This document shows positions 15,013 through 25,043 of a stretch of DNA of 64,000 nt, one piece after another. How positions within the stretch are numbered: the first letter of the stretch is position 1; every line of letters starts with the position of its first letter. A model generated the notes under the pieces. It did no database searches and had not been told where the DNA came from. It saw only the letters and a program-made list of their open reading frames with translations. The translations under genes and the position numbers were made by a program. Source of the stretch: Gammaproteobacteria bacterium (GTDB taxonomy: Bacteria; Pseudomonadota; Gammaproteobacteria; HK1); assembly GCA_022824305.1 (NCBI GenBank), contig JAJEAD010000020.1:1-64000 (forward strand), in the 5' to 3' direction.

Positions 15013-16965
15013 TCAGGTCGCGAGCTCGGCGCGGCCCCGGAAGTGCCGGAGCGCTTCCGGGTTGGCGAGCGCCTCCTGGTTCTTCACGGGCTCGCCGTGC
15101 ACGACATTGCGCACCGCGAGCTCGACGATCTTGCCGCTCCGGGTGCGCGGGATCTCCGGCACCTGAACGATGCGAGCGGGCACGTGGCGCGGACTCGCGT
15201 TCGTGCGGATGCGCCGGCGGATGCGTTCCCGCAACCCTTCGTCGAGCTCGAGTCCCGGCGCCAGGACCACGAAGAGCACGATGCGGCTGTCGCCTTCCCA
15301 GGCCTGAGCGATGACCAAGCCTTCGACCACCTCGTCGAGCTGCTCGACCGGGCGGTAGATCTCGGCGGTCCCGATGCGCACCCCGCCCGGATTGAGCACC
15401 GCATCGGAACGCCCGTAGATCACGAGACCGCCGCGCGGCGTGCACTCCACGTAGTCGCCGTGACACCACACCCCGGGGAACTTGTCGAAGTAGGCGGACC
15501 GGTAGCGGCTGCCGTCGGGGTCGTTCCAGAACCCGATCGGCATCGAAGGGAAGGGGCGCCGGCATACGAGCTCGCCCTTGTCCCCGATCACCGCCCGGCC
15601 CTCGTCGTCGAAGGCCGCGACATCCATGCCGAGCCCGAAACACTGGATCTCCCCGCGGTGAACGGGAAGGGTGGGATTGCCGAGCACGAAGCAGGAGATG
15701 ATGTCGGTACCCCCGCTGATGGACGAGAGACAGAGGTCCGCCTTGATGGATTCGTACACGAAGTCGAAGCTCTCCGGCGCCAGCGGCGATCCGGTGGAGA
15801 GCATGGTCCCGAGCGCATCGAGGTCGTAGCGCTCGGCCGGGCGAAGGCCCGACTTGCGGATGGCGTCGAGGTACTTGGCCGAGGTGCCGAAGTGGGTCAT
15901 CCCGGTCGACTGCGCGAAGTCGAAGAGCGCGCCGGCGTCGGGCCAGGTCGGCGAGCCGTCGTAGAGCAGCAGGGTGACTCCGGAGCCGAGCGCGGACACC
16001 AGCCAGTTCCACATCATCCACCCGCAGGTGGTGAAGTACATCAGCCGATCGCCGGGGCCGAGATCGCTGTGCAGGCGATGCTCCTTCAAGTGCTGGAGCA
16101 GGGTGCCGCCGTGACCGTGGACGATGCACTTGGGCGCTCCGGTGGTGCCGGACGAGTACATCACGAAGAGAGGATGGTCGAAGGGCAGCGGCTCGAAGGC
16201 GATCGCGGCCGGCGCCAGGCCCGCGACGAAGTCCTCCCAGAGCACGGCGTGCGCCGTCGCTCCGAGATCCGGCGACGAGGACGTGTAGGGGACGACCACC
16301 ACCCGCTCGATGGAGGGGATCCGGTCGACGACCTCCGACAACCGGGAAAGCGTGTCGTGGCGCTTGCCGTTGAAGAAGTAGCCGTCCACGCCGAAGAGCA
16401 CGCGGGGCGCGATCTGACCGAATCGGTCCACGACGCCCTGCACCCCGAAGTCCGGCGAGCACGAGGACCACAGCGCGCCGATGGCGGCGCTCGCGAGCAT
16501 GGCGATGAGGGTCTCGGGCAGGTTGGGAAGGTACCCCGCCACCCGGTCTCCCGGCCGGATGCCGGCGGCGCGAAGCGCCTGCGAGAGCACCGAGACCCGA
16601 TCGTGGAGCTCACGGAAGCTGAGTTCCGCGTGGACCCGGTCCTCGCCGCGAAACACGAGCGCGATCGCCTCGTCCCGCCGTCGCAGCAGGTTCTCCGCGT
16701 AGTTGAGGCGCGCCTCGGGAAACCATCGCGCGCCGGGCATGCGCTCGCCGTCGCGCAGCACCTCCTCGCCCCGCCGCGCGGCCACCACCTCCGCGAAGTC
16801 CCACACCTCGCCCCAGAACGCGGCCGGCTCGTCGACCGACCAGCGGTGCAGGGCGCGGTAGTCGCCGACCGGAACGCCGTGGCGCCCGCGCACCTCGCGC
16901 GCGAAGCGGGTGATGCCGGCGCGCGCGATGCGTTCCTCGGAAGGGCGCCACAGCGCCTCGCTCAT
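15013..16965 (-). CDS. acetoacetyl-CoA synthetase
   Basis: 650-residue AMP-forming ligase (acetoacetate + ATP + CoA to acetoacetyl-CoA), the normal length. The N-terminal ACAS region has [12 protein letters not shown] and [14 protein letters not shown]. The adenylation core P-loop is [15 protein letters not shown], the aromatic [10 protein letters not shown] segment is typical of this subfamily, and [21 protein letters not shown] precedes the C-terminal catalytic Lys in RTRSGK. The ATG at 16965 follows GAGGGAAG. It would recycle ketone bodies or polyhydroxybutyrate breakdown products. It is divergent from the DmdB-like ligase, with a 114-bp shared upstream region. Confidence 0.9.
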   Translation of the reverse strand: MSEALWRPSEERIARAGITRFAREVRGRHGVPVGDYRALHRWSVDEPAAFWGEVWDFAEVVAARRGEEVLRDGERMPGARWFPEARLNYAENLLRRRDEAIALVFRGEDRVHAELSFRELHDRVSVLSQALRAAGIRPGDRVAGYLPNLPETLIAMLASAAIGALWSSCSPDFGVQGVVDRFGQIAPRVLFGVDGYFFNGKRHDTLSRLSEVVDRIPSIERVVVVPYTSSSPDLGATAHAVLWEDFVAGLAPAAIAFEPLPFDHPLFVMYSSGTTGAPKCIVHGHGGTLLQHLKEHRLHSDLGPGDRLMYFTTCGWMMWNWLVSALGSGVTLLLYDGSPTWPDAGALFDFAQSTGMTHFGTSAKYLDAIRKSGLRPAERYDLDALGTMLSTGSPLAPESFDFVYESIKADLCLSSISGGTDIISCFVLGNPTLPVHRGEIQCFGLGMDVAAFDDEGRAVIGDKGELVCRRPFPSMPIGFWNDPDGSRYRSAYFDKFPGVWCHGDYVECTPRGGLVIYGRSDAVLNPGGVRIGTAEIYRPVEQLDEVVEGLVIAQAWEGDSRIVLFVVLAPGLELDEGLRERIRRRIRTNASPRHVPARIVQVPEIPRTRSGKIVELAVRNVVHGEPVKNQEALANPEALRHFRGRAELAT

Positions 16966-17079
16966 CGATTCTTCCCTCGGCTCGTGCGATTCACCGACAC
17001 CCGGCCCCGTCCGGGTCGACACCCCGGCGCGGCGCGTATTATAGAGTTCGCAGCGTTCCCGCAGGCAGCACCGGATTCG

Positions 17080-18708
17080 ATGAGCGACTCGGACCCCAAC
17101 CCCTTCGAGACCCGTCTCGACCCCAACCCCGCCAACTACGCGGCGCTCACCCCGCTCGGTTTTCTCGAGCGCAGCGCGAGCGTCTACCCCGATCGCGTCT
17201 CCGTGATCCACGGAGAGGAACGCTATCGCTGGTCCGAGACCCGGGACCGCTGCCGGCGCCTCGCGAGCGCGCTGCGGCGGAGCGGAATCGAGGAGGGCGA
17301 CACGGTATCCGTTCTCGCCCCGAACGTTCCCGCCCTCTACGAGGCCAGCTTCGCGGTGCCGATGGCCGGCGCGGTGCTGAACGCCATCAACACCCGCCTC
17401 GACCCCGCGACCATCGCCTTCATCCTGGAGCACGGCCGGTCCCGGCTCCTCATCGTCGACCGCGAGCTGTCCCCGGTCGCACGCGACGCGGTGGCGCGGC
17501 TCGAGCGCGAGTTAAGCGTCGTCGACATCGACGATCCGGCCGCGCGCGGCGGCGAGCGCATCGGCGAGTGCGACTACGAGACGTTCCTCGAGCGCGGCGA
17601 CCCGGAGTTTGCGTGGCGGCCGCCGCACGACGAGTGGCAGGCGATCGCGCTCAACTACACCTCGGGCACCACCGGAAACCCGAAGGGGGTGGTCTACCAC
17701 CACCGCGGGGCCTACCTCAACGCGCTCAGCAACGCGATCGGCTGGCAGATGGGAGCGCACCCGGTCTACCTGTGGACACTGCCGATGTTCCACTGCAACG
17801 GCTGGTGCTTTCCGTGGACGATCGCGGCGCTCGGGGGAACCAACGTGTGCCTGCGCCGGGTGGAGGCGGGGGCCATCTACGACGCCATCGCGGACCATGG
17901 GGTGACCCACTTCTGCGGCGCTCCGGTCGTGCTCAACTTCATCCTCAACGCGCGCGAGGAGGAGAGACGCGCCTTCGCCCACAAGGTCGAGATCATGACC
18001 GCGGCCGCCCCTCCTCCCGCGGCGGTGCTCGAAGGGATGGAGAGCCTCGGCTTCCACATGACGCACGTGTACGGCCTGACCGAGACCTACGGCCCCGCCG
18101 TCATCTGCGCCTGGAAACCGGAGTGGAACGCGCTCCCCGCGCCGGAGCGGGCCGCGCTCAAGGCCCGCCAGGGCGTGCGCTACCACGCGCTGGAAGGGCT
18201 CGAGGTGATGGATCCCGAGACCATGCGCCCGGTGCCGCGCGACGGAGTCACCACCGGCGAGGTCATGTTCCGGGGCAACATCGTGATGAAGGGGTATCTC
18301 GCCAATCCGGGGGCGACCGACGACGCGCTCGCGGGCGGGTGGTTCCACTCCGGCGACCTCGCGGTCATGCATCCGGACGGCTACGTGCAACTCAAGGACC
18401 GCCTCAAGGACATCATCATCTCCGGAGGCGAGAACATCTCCTCGATCGAGGTCGAAGACGTGCTCTACCGCCACCCCGCGGTGCTGGAAGCGGCGGTGGT
18501 CGCCCGTCCGGACGAGACCTGGGGCGAGACGCCCTGCGCCTTCGTGACGCTCAGGGAGGGCGCGAGCGCCGAGGAGAGCGACATCATCGCGTTCTGCCGC
18601 GACAACATGGCGCACTTCAAGGCGCCGAAGTCGGTGATCTTCGGGCCCCTCCCGAAGACTTCGACCGGCAAGGTCCAGAAGTTCAGGCTGAGGCAGCGCT
18701 TCGACTGA
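17080..18708 (+). CDS. acyl-CoA synthetase, DmdB-like (methylmercaptopropionate-CoA ligase family)
   Basis: 542-residue AMP-forming ligase. The P-loop [12 protein letters not shown] is at 193-204, followed by VYHHRGAYL, a run typical of DmdB and related short/medium-chain ligases. Then come [21 protein letters not shown], and the hinge and C-terminal Lys in TSTGKVQK. DmdB activates 3-methylmercaptopropionate in the DMSP demethylation route, but close homologues accept ordinary medium-chain acids, so the substrate is open. The DMSP-lyase-family cupin at 7.3 kb makes a sulfur-osmolyte role worth considering. The ATG at 17080 is used; a 114-bp spacer separates it from the divergent acetoacetyl-CoA synthetase. 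Confidence 0.85.
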   Translation: MSDSDPNPFETRLDPNPANYAALTPLGFLERSASVYPDRVSVIHGEERYRWSETRDRCRRLASALRRSGIEEGDTVSVLAPNVPALYEASFAVPMAGAVLNAINTRLDPATIAFILEHGRSRLLIVDRELSPVARDAVARLERELSVVDIDDPAARGGERIGECDYETFLERGDPEFAWRPPHDEWQAIALNYTSGTTGNPKGVVYHHRGAYLNALSNAIGWQMGAHPVYLWTLPMFHCNGWCFPWTIAALGGTNVCLRRVEAGAIYDAIADHGVTHFCGAPVVLNFILNAREEERRAFAHKVEIMTAAAPPPAAVLEGMESLGFHMTHVYGLTETYGPAVICAWKPEWNALPAPERAALKARQGVRYHALEGLEVMDPETMRPVPRDGVTTGEVMFRGNIVMKGYLANPGATDDALAGGWFHSGDLAVMHPDGYVQLKDRLKDIIISGGENISSIEVEDVLYRHPAVLEAAVVARPDETWGETPCAFVTLREGASAEESDIIAFCRDNMAHFKAPKSVIFGPLPKTSTGKVQKFRLRQRFD

Positions 18709-18712
18709 GCCC

Positions 18713-18731
18713 TCGCCCGGCGCCCGGGCGA
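18713..18731. terminator. bidirectional hairpin between convergent genes
   Basis: Perfect 8-bp stem TCGCCCGG / CCGGGCGA with a 3-base loop. It fills the 27-bp gap between the convergent ligase (ends 18708) and Fe-S protein (ends 18736) genes. Confidence 0.55.
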
Positions 18732-18735
18732 AACG

Positions 18736-19452
18736 CTACGCCGGCTCCGACGAGGTCGTGCGACGCTCGCACCGCCTCGCCTTCACGAAGGCCCGCATGT
18801 GGAACTCCGCCTGCGCCGGCACGTAGCGGAACTCGCGTCCCGCGGGACAGGCGCGGCGGGCGAGACAGCCCTGCATGAGGCAGGAGCAGCCGGCCGGCGA
18901 GGCGACGTGCGCGGCGCAGGCTGCGACATCGTAGCCGCTGCGGGTCAGCGCCCCGACCGGACAGGCGTCGAGGCAGGGCTGGTCCCAGCACTCGTCGCAG
19001 GGCGAGGTCTCCGCCCGGCATTCCGGCACTTCGAGGCTCTCGGCGAAGATCAGCGCGCCGCGATAGGCGTGCCAGAGCCCGTAGCGCGGATGGATGCTGA
19101 GGCCGAGCGGAGACGAGTGCAGGGACTCCGCCCGCGCCGCCCAGCGCAGAAAGGGCAGCCAGGGCGGTCCTCCGAAGGGATAGAGCGGCGCCGCGCGAAA
19201 GCGCAGCGCGAGCTGCCCGATGACCCGGCGGCTCCAGCGATCGAGGCGGTCCTCGCCGGCCGCGAACTCGGGCGAGCACTCGAACTCCGCCCACATGCGC
19301 GACCCGGCATTGCCGATGAGCACCAGGGTCTCCGCCGCCCTGCCGTCGGGGAGGGCGGGCACCGCATCGCCCTCCCCCGGCCGGAAGGCGCCGCGCATCA
19401 CGAGGCCGGCCGCCTCTATCGCGTCTCGCAGCGCGTCGAGGTCGGCGCTCAC
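18736..19452 (-). CDS. 4Fe-4S ferredoxin-type protein
   Basis: 238 residues. Eleven cysteines include a ferredoxin-like cluster CDECWDQPCLDACP (Cys152, 155, 160, 164) and a second group, CSCLMQGCLARRACP (Cys189-202), consistent with two iron-sulfur clusters. The upstream 130 residues resemble the N-terminal part of QueG-like or ferredoxin-fusion proteins only loosely. The start is GTG at 19452, whose GTGA overlaps the stop of the PaaK-like ligase, so the two are translationally coupled. It is the last gene of the liv/ligase operon and may serve electron transfer in catabolism of the imported acid. Function not assigned. Confidence 0.75.
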   Translation of the reverse strand: MSADLDALRDAIEAAGLVMRGAFRPGEGDAVPALPDGRAAETLVLIGNAGSRMWAEFECSPEFAAGEDRLDRWSRRVIGQLALRFRAAPLYPFGGPPWLPFLRWAARAESLHSSPLGLSIHPRYGLWHAYRGALIFAESLEVPECRAETSPCDECWDQPCLDACPVGALTRSGYDVAACAAHVASPAGCSCLMQGCLARRACPAGREFRYVPAQAEFHMRAFVKARRCERRTTSSEPA

Positions 19453-20690
19453 TCGTAGCTTCTCACGTCGTCGATCACCTTGCCGTCGTTGGCGAGGCTT
19501 CCGGCCGCAATCAGGCGCACCTCTCCGCGCAGCTTGCACACATCGCGAAGACTCGCCGATATCGCTTCGCTCAGCCCCGCAGAAGTATCGCCCGTGACCT
19601 CGCAGTGCAGCGTCATCAGGTCCCGGTTGTCGGCGCTGTCCACCACCAGGCGCCCCTTGCCCACTTCGGGGTGGCGTCTCAGCACCTCCGCCACCTGGCT
19701 CGGGTGCACGAACATGCCCCGCACCTTGGTGGTCTGGTCGGCGCGCCCCAACCAGCCCCTGATGCGCAGGTTGGTCCGCCCGCAGGGACTCGTCCCCTCC
19801 ATGAGCGCCGAGAGGTCCCCGGTCGCGAAGCGGATCAGGGGATAGTCCGGGTTGAACACCGTGACCAGCACCTCGCCCACCTCGCCCCTCGCCACCGGGT
19901 CCCCGGTGCCGGGACGCACGACCTCGAGCACCACCTTCTCCTCCACGATCATGCCTTCCATCGCCTCCGACTCGTAGGCGATGAGGCCGGCCTCGGCGGT
20001 GGCGTATCCCTGCAGCACGCGCGCGACGCCGGCTCGATGGAGCTTCTCCCGCAGGCTCGGCGGGAGGGCCTCGCCGCTCACCAGCGCCTTCTCCACGCTC
20101 GAGAGGTCCCGGCCGAGCTCGGCCGCCTTCTCGAGGAGGATGTCGAGGAAGGAGGGAGTGCCCGCGTAGGCCCGGGGCGCAAGACGGCTCATTGCCTCGA
20201 CCTGGAACTCGGTCTGCCCGACCCCGCCCGGAAACACGCAGCAGCCGAGCGCATGGGCTCCCGACTCCAGCATCGCCCCGGCCGGCGTCAGGTGGTAGGA
20301 GAAACTGTTGTGGAGGAGGTCGCCGCGGCGCAGGCCGGCCGCGTGCAGGGCCCGCGCCACCCGCCAGTAGTCGTCCCGCCGCGCCTGGGGCTCGAAGATC
20401 GGCCCCGGCGAGAGGAACACGCGGGCGAGCTCGGGAATCGTGGACGCGGCAAAGCCCCCGAAGGGTGGGGCCTCCGCCTGGTGTCCGGCCATCTCGGACT
20501 TGCGGGTGACCGGGAGGGCGGCGAGGGCCTCGCGGTCGCGGACCGCCAGGGGGTCGATGTCCGCCAGGGTCTCCGCGTAGGCGCTCGCATTGGCCTTCGC
20601 GTGCCGGAGGAGTCCGGGGAGCTCGGAGAAGATGTCCCGCTCGCGCTCTTCCGGGGAACGGATCTCCAGGGAATCGTAGTGGTCGGACAT
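19449..20690 (-). CDS. phenylacetate-CoA ligase-like (PaaK-like) adenylate-forming enzyme
   Basis: 413 residues, shorter than 500-650-residue acyl-CoA synthetases and in the size range of PaaK. Features are ALPVTRKSEM near residue 60, SFSYHLTPAG, the YATAEAGLIAYE segment in the adenylate-binding position, FATGDLS with its conserved Asp, and WLGRADQTTKVRGMFV at the hinge. The glycine-rich P-loop is weak (FLSPGPIFEP), as in several PaaK relatives. It starts 7 bp after livF and overlaps the Fe-S gene by 4 bp. In this operon it probably activates the imported aromatic or other carboxylic acid. Confidence 0.82.
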   Translation of the reverse strand: MSDHYDSLEIRSPEERERDIFSELPGLLRHAKANASAYAETLADIDPLAVRDREALAALPVTRKSEMAGHQAEAPPFGGFAASTIPELARVFLSPGPIFEPQARRDDYWRVARALHAAGLRRGDLLHNSFSYHLTPAGAMLESGAHALGCCVFPGGVGQTEFQVEAMSRLAPRAYAGTPSFLDILLEKAAELGRDLSSVEKALVSGEALPPSLREKLHRAGVARVLQGYATAEAGLIAYESEAMEGMIVEEKVVLEVVRPGTGDPVARGEVGEVLVTVFNPDYPLIRFATGDLSALMEGTSPCGRTNLRIRGWLGRADQTTKVRGMFVHPSQVAEVLRRHPEVGKGRLVVDSADNRDLMTLHCEVTGDTSAGLSEAISASLRDVCKLRGEVRLIAAGSLANDGKVIDDVRSYE

Positions 20691-20697
20691 GACCCTC

Positions 20698-21513
20698 TCA
20701 GGCCAGCCAACGTTTGCGACGGCGGTAGTGCTTGACGTCGCGGAAGCTCCGGCGCTTCTCTCCGCTCACCCCGAGGTAGAACTCCTTGACGTCCTCGTTG
20801 GCGCTCAGGGACTCCGCCTCGCCGTCGAGGACCACCCGTCCGGTCTCGAGAATGTAGCCGTACTTCGCGTAGCGCAGCGCGACGTTGGTGTTCTGCTCCG
20901 CGAGCAGAAAGGTCACCCCCTCTTCCTCGTTCAGGCGCCGGACGATCTCGAAGATCTCCTCCACGAGCTGCGGCGCGAGCCCCATCGAGGGCTCGTCGAG
21001 CAGGATCACGGAGGGCCGGGCCATGAGCGCCCGGCCGAGCGAGGTCATCTGCTGCTCGCCGCCGGACGTGTAGCCGGCCTGGGCGCTGCGGCGCTCCTTG
21101 AGGCGGGGAAAGTAGCGGTAGACCTTCTCGAGGTCCTCCTGCACCTCGGCCCGCCCGTCCCGGCGCGTGTAGGCGCCGGTGAGCAGGTTTTCCTCGACGG
21201 TGAGGTGCTCGAAGCAGTGGCGCCCCTCCATCACCTGGATCACCCCGCGGCGAACCAGGTCGGAAGGGTCCGAGCGCTCGATCCGCTCGCCCCGGAACTC
21301 GATGCTGCCCTTGGTGACGTCGCCTCTCTCCGCCTTGAGGAGATTGGAGATCGCCTTGAGAGTGGTGGTCTTTCCGGCGCCGTTGGCCCCGAGGAGGGTC
21401 ACGATGCCCCCCTCGGGGACCGAGAGCGAGACGCCTTTCAACACGAGGATGACGTGATCGTAGATCACCTCGATGTTGTTGACGGCGAGCAGCGGCCCGC
21501 CGTTGGTCGTCAT
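20698..21513 (-). CDS. livF: branched-chain amino acid-type ABC transporter ATPase LivF
   Basis: 271 residues. Walker A GANGAGKTTT, Q-loop in VIQVMEGRHCFEHL, a signature region YTSGGEQQM in place of LSGGQ, Walker B VILLDEPS and the switch region LLAEQN typical of LivF. The C-terminal extension ends KHYRRRKRW. The ATG at 21513 is chosen; residues further upstream are Arg-rich. LivF pairs with LivG for uptake by the LivHM channel. Gene order livK-livF-ligase suggests the imported molecule is not simply leucine but an acid to be activated. Confidence 0.9.
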   Translation of the reverse strand: MTTNGGPLLAVNNIEVIYDHVILVLKGVSLSVPEGGIVTLLGANGAGKTTTLKAISNLLKAERGDVTKGSIEFRGERIERSDPSDLVRRGVIQVMEGRHCFEHLTVEENLLTGAYTRRDGRAEVQEDLEKVYRYFPRLKERRSAQAGYTSGGEQQMTSLGRALMARPSVILLDEPSMGLAPQLVEEIFEIVRRLNEEEGVTFLLAEQNTNVALRYAKYGYILETGRVVLDGEAESLSANEDVKEFYLGVSGEKRRSFRDVKHYRRRKRWLA

Positions 21514-21532
21514 GGCGCCGCTACCCCGGCGC

Positions 21533-22861
21533 TCAGCCCTCCATGCTGCAGTCGCGCGGCGTGACGTTGTTCTCGGCCGCAAAGGCCGCCGCGGCCTCCT
21601 CGATCATCGGCCGCACCACGTCGCGCATCGGCTCGATCCACTCGGAGACCTGGTTCCACTTCGCGCCGTCCCACTGCTGGATGAACACCGGACCCATGGT
21701 CTCGTGGTCCTCGCAGCTCACCTTGAGCGGCCGCGTGAAGCCCTCCAGGCCAATCTCCGCCAGCCGCTCCTCGGTGAGGTCGAGATTCTCCATGCCCCAG
21801 CGCGCCTCCGCGCCGGTCAGGGACTTGTTGCCGTACTTGGCCTGCGCGGTGCGCACCGCCTCGACCGCGAACATCGAGCCCGTCATTCCGCGGTTGTAGA
21901 GGACCTCGCCGAGGTTGTTCGCCCTCGCCGCCTCCGCATCGCCGCCGTAGACGTGCTCTACGATATCGTCGTGGACCGCAAAGCCGGCCCCCACCCCGTG
22001 GAAGTTGGCCGCCTTGTAGCCGATGGCGGCATCGCCGGCCGGGATGACGTCGGCCTCGCTGCCGGACCACCACACCCCGATGAAGTGATCCATCGGGAAG
22101 TTGATGGCGGCCGCCTCCTTCACCGCGACCTGGTTCATCACCCCCCAGCCCCACATGAAGATCCAGTCGGGCTTGAGGCGGCGGATCTGCAGCCAGGTCG
22201 CCTTCTGCTCCTGGCCCGGATGGTCGACCGCAAGGATGGTCAGGTCGTAGCCGAACTTCTCGGAGAGCACCTGCAGCGTCGGAATGGGCTCCTTGCCGTA
22301 GGCGCTGTTGTGGTGAACCAGCGCGATCTTCTTGCCCGCGAGGTTCTCCATGCCTTCTTCCTGTGCACCGACGTAGCGGATCAGGGCCGAGGCCTGGCTC
22401 CAGTAGGTGGTGGGGAAGTTGAAGGCCCACTTGAACACCCGGCCGTCCGCGGCCGCGGTCTGCCCGTAGCCCATGGAGTGGAGGGGAATCTCGTCCACCG
22501 CCGCCTTGGGAATCAGCTGATAGGTCACGCCCGTGCTCCAGGGGAACACGATGGTGGCGCCGGTGGGACCCTTGTTCTTCAGGCGTTCGTAGCACTCCAC
22601 CCCCTGCTTGGTGTTGTACTGGAACTCGCACTCCTCCCAGGTGATCTTGACGCCGTTGATGCCGCCGTCGCGCTCGTTGATGAGCTTGAAGTAGTCCACC
22701 GCGCCGTTGGCGGCAGGGATGCCGTTGGGGGCGTAGGGACCGGTGCGGTACACGAGCAGCGGGAAGAACTGCTCGTCCTGGGCGGCGACCTGAGCGGCGT
22801 AGAGGCTCGTCAACACCACCGCGGCGCTTAGACCGGTCGTGACGATGTGCTTGAGTTTCAT
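21533..22861 (-). CDS. livK: periplasmic binding protein, LivK/branched-chain amino acid type
   Basis: 442 residues. Has a Sec signal peptide (about residues 1-27, ending QVAAQ) and a type I periplasmic-binding fold with LLVYRTGPYAPNGIP at the start of the mature part. It is longer than classic LivK (about 370) and resembles the binding proteins found beside acyl-CoA ligases in alphaproteobacteria, which recognise aromatic or other organic acids. It is placed 105 bp after livM, with a small hairpin between, and 20 bp before livF. Confidence 0.88.
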   Translation of the reverse strand: MKLKHIVTTGLSAAVVLTSLYAAQVAAQDEQFFPLLVYRTGPYAPNGIPAANGAVDYFKLINERDGGINGVKITWEECEFQYNTKQGVECYERLKNKGPTGATIVFPWSTGVTYQLIPKAAVDEIPLHSMGYGQTAAADGRVFKWAFNFPTTYWSQASALIRYVGAQEEGMENLAGKKIALVHHNSAYGKEPIPTLQVLSEKFGYDLTILAVDHPGQEQKATWLQIRRLKPDWIFMWGWGVMNQVAVKEAAAINFPMDHFIGVWWSGSEADVIPAGDAAIGYKAANFHGVGAGFAVHDDIVEHVYGGDAEAARANNLGEVLYNRGMTGSMFAVEAVRTAQAKYGNKSLTGAEARWGMENLDLTEERLAEIGLEGFTRPLKVSCEDHETMGPVFIQQWDGAKWNQVSEWIEPMRDVVRPMIEEAAAAFAAENNVTPRDCSMEG

Positions 22862-22935
22862 GTGCTCCTCCTATGCTCGATTGCGCACGAGAGATGTATG
22901 AGAACGCTTCCGCGCCCGGAATTTATCACGATCCG

Positions 22936-22952
22936 GAGCCGGCCATCGGCTC
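22936..22952 (-). terminator. weak hairpin between livM and livK
   Basis: 6-bp stem GAGCCG / CGGCTC with loop GCCAT, just after the livM stop and 75 bp before the livK start. It could attenuate or process the operon mRNA; no T-run is seen. Confidence 0.3.
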
Positions 22953-22966
22953 GGGAGCACCCCGCT

Positions 22967-24043
22967 TCAGTATGGGAAGGGCCAGCGTCTCAGCTTCTCC
23001 TTGGCGATCTGCCAGAGCCGGGCGAGGCCGTGCGGCTCGGCAATGAGAAAGAAGATGATGAGACCGCCGAAGATCATCAGCTCGATGTGCTTCTGAAGAT
23101 CGGAAGCCATCGAGAACCCGAAGAACTGGGGCGCGTTGGTCAGCAGGATCGGCATCAGGGTGATGAAGGCCGCCCCCAGGAAGGACCCGAGGATGCTGCC
23201 CAGCCCTCCGATGATCACCATGAAGAGGACCTGGAAGGAGATATCGATGCCGTAGGCCTCGGTCTCCACGCTGCCCAGCCACAGGAAGAGGCTCATCGCG
23301 CCCGCGACGCCGCAATAGAAGGAAGAGATCGCGAAGGCGAGCAGCTTGGTCTGGAAGGGGCGGAATCCGATGATCTCGGCCGCGATGTCCATGTCCCGAA
23401 TCGCCATCCAGGAGCGCCCGACCCGCCCGCGCACGAGGTTCTTCGCCGCGAAGGCGAACACCACGACGATGGAGAGCGCCAGCAGATAGCGCGCGGGAGC
23501 GCTCGCCTCCGGCCCGGTGAACATGGTCCCGAAGATGGTGCGGGGAGGCGCGGTCACCGTCCCGGAAGGATTGTAGTTGTAGAACCAGGGCACCTTGTTG
23601 AAGGTCCACACGAGAAAGAACTGCGCGGCGAGCGTGGCCACCGCGAGATAGAAGCCCTTGATGCGCAGGCTCGGGATTCCGAAGAGGACTCCCACTCCGG
23701 CCGCGCAGAGGCCCGAGAGCAGGAAGCAGGCGACGATGTTGAGCTCGGGCCAGAAGGTGGTGAACTTGTAGGTCATGTACCCGCCCACCGCCATGAAGCC
23801 GCCGGTGCCCAGGCTGAGCTGGCCGGCGTAGCCGGTGAGCAGGTTGAGCCCGATCGCCGCCATCGAGAAGACGAGGAAGGGAATCAGGATGGCCTGGAGC
23901 CAGTACTCGTTGGCGATGAGCGGAACCCCGAGGAAGGCGAAGGCGACGATGGCGATCACCACATAGCGATCCTGCGGGATCGGGAACATCGCCTGATCCG
24001 CCGCGTAGCCGCTCTTGAACTGCCCCGCCTCTCGATAGAACAC
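22967..24043 (-). CDS. livM: branched-chain amino acid-type ABC permease LivM
   Basis: 358-residue inner-membrane permease, about ten hydrophobic segments. LTGYAGQLSLGTGGFMAVGGY and IPSLRIKGFYLAVATLA are LivM signatures, and MAIRDMDIAAEIIGF followed by KLLAFAISSFYCGVAGA marks the ATPase-contact region. The start is GTG at 24043, reading MFYREAGQF. It follows livH by 42 bp. Confidence 0.9.
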   Translation of the reverse strand: MFYREAGQFKSGYAADQAMFPIPQDRYVVIAIVAFAFLGVPLIANEYWLQAILIPFLVFSMAAIGLNLLTGYAGQLSLGTGGFMAVGGYMTYKFTTFWPELNIVACFLLSGLCAAGVGVLFGIPSLRIKGFYLAVATLAAQFFLVWTFNKVPWFYNYNPSGTVTAPPRTIFGTMFTGPEASAPARYLLALSIVVVFAFAAKNLVRGRVGRSWMAIRDMDIAAEIIGFRPFQTKLLAFAISSFYCGVAGAMSLFLWLGSVETEAYGIDISFQVLFMVIIGGLGSILGSFLGAAFITLMPILLTNAPQFFGFSMASDLQKHIELMIFGGLIIFFLIAEPHGLARLWQIAKEKLRRWPFPY

Positions 24044-24085
24044 CGCTTGCGTCCCTCAGCCCGAGTTCATGCCAGAACCTTCGGG

Positions 24086-25033
24086 TCAAACCCTCTCGAT
24101 GATGCGCTCGCCGAAGAGCCCCTGCGGGCGGAAGAGCAGGAAGATGAGCGCGAGCACGTAGGCGAACCAGTTCTCGATCGCGCCGCCCACCAGCGGCCCC
24201 CAGTACACCTCGCCGATCTTCTCCCCGATTCCGATGATGAGCCCTCCGACGATCGCCCCGGGAACGGAGGTGAGCCCCCCGAGGATGAGCACCGGGAGCG
24301 CCTTGAGCGCAATGAGGGAGAGCGAGAACTGCACGCCGCTCTTCGCCCCCCACATGATTCCGGCCACCAGCGCGACCACTCCGGAGACCGACCACACCAC
24401 CACCCAGATCGTGCGCAGCGAGATCCCTACCGCCATCGCGGCCTGGTGATCGTCGGCCACCGCACGCAGCGCACGCCCGATGGTGGTGCGGTGGAAGAAG
24501 AGCGCGAGCCCGAGCACCATCACCGCGCCGATGCCGGCCGCCCACAGGTCGAACTCGTTCAGGAGCATGAAATCGCCGCCGAGCGGCACCTCCAGGGGTC
24601 GCTCCGGGATGCCGACGTCGAGGCGTTTCACGTTGCTGCCCCACAGGGTCTCGCCGAAGCCCTCGAGGAAGAAGGTGAGCCCGATGGTGGCCATGAAGAG
24701 GATGAAGGGGTCCTGGTTGACCAGCGGCCGCAGCATGACCTTCTCGATCGCCATCGCGAGCAGCACCATCACTCCGACGGTAATCCCGATGGCGAGCCAG
24801 GTGGGCACCCCGCGCTCCTGCAGACCGACCAGGGTGAGGGCCGCGAAGAGCACCATGACGCCCTGCGCGAAGTTGAAGGTCTCGGAGGCCTTGAAGATCA
24901 GGACGAAGCCGAGCGCGACGAGCGAATACATGATCCCGGTCAGGAACCCGTTCGCGACGACCTCGGCAAAGAACACCGGATACTCCGCCATGTCGACGAA
25001 GGGAGAGACGAAGAACGCGTTCAGGATTTCCAT
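24086..25033 (-). CDS. livH: branched-chain amino acid-type ABC permease LivH
   Basis: 315 residues with the LivH hallmark GIMYSLVALGFVLIFKAS near the N-terminus, AVADDHQAAMAVGIS in the cytoplasmic loop, and LILGGLTSVPGAIVGGLIIG near the C-terminus. It starts 10 bp after livG. With LivM it forms the channel. Confidence 0.9.
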   Translation of the reverse strand: MEILNAFFVSPFVDMAEYPVFFAEVVANGFLTGIMYSLVALGFVLIFKASETFNFAQGVMVLFAALTLVGLQERGVPTWLAIGITVGVMVLLAMAIEKVMLRPLVNQDPFILFMATIGLTFFLEGFGETLWGSNVKRLDVGIPERPLEVPLGGDFMLLNEFDLWAAGIGAVMVLGLALFFHRTTIGRALRAVADDHQAAMAVGISLRTIWVVVWSVSGVVALVAGIMWGAKSGVQFSLSLIALKALPVLILGGLTSVPGAIVGGLIIGIGEKIGEVYWGPLVGGAIENWFAYVLALIFLLFRPQGLFGERIIERV

Positions 25034-25043
25034 GACGGCATGA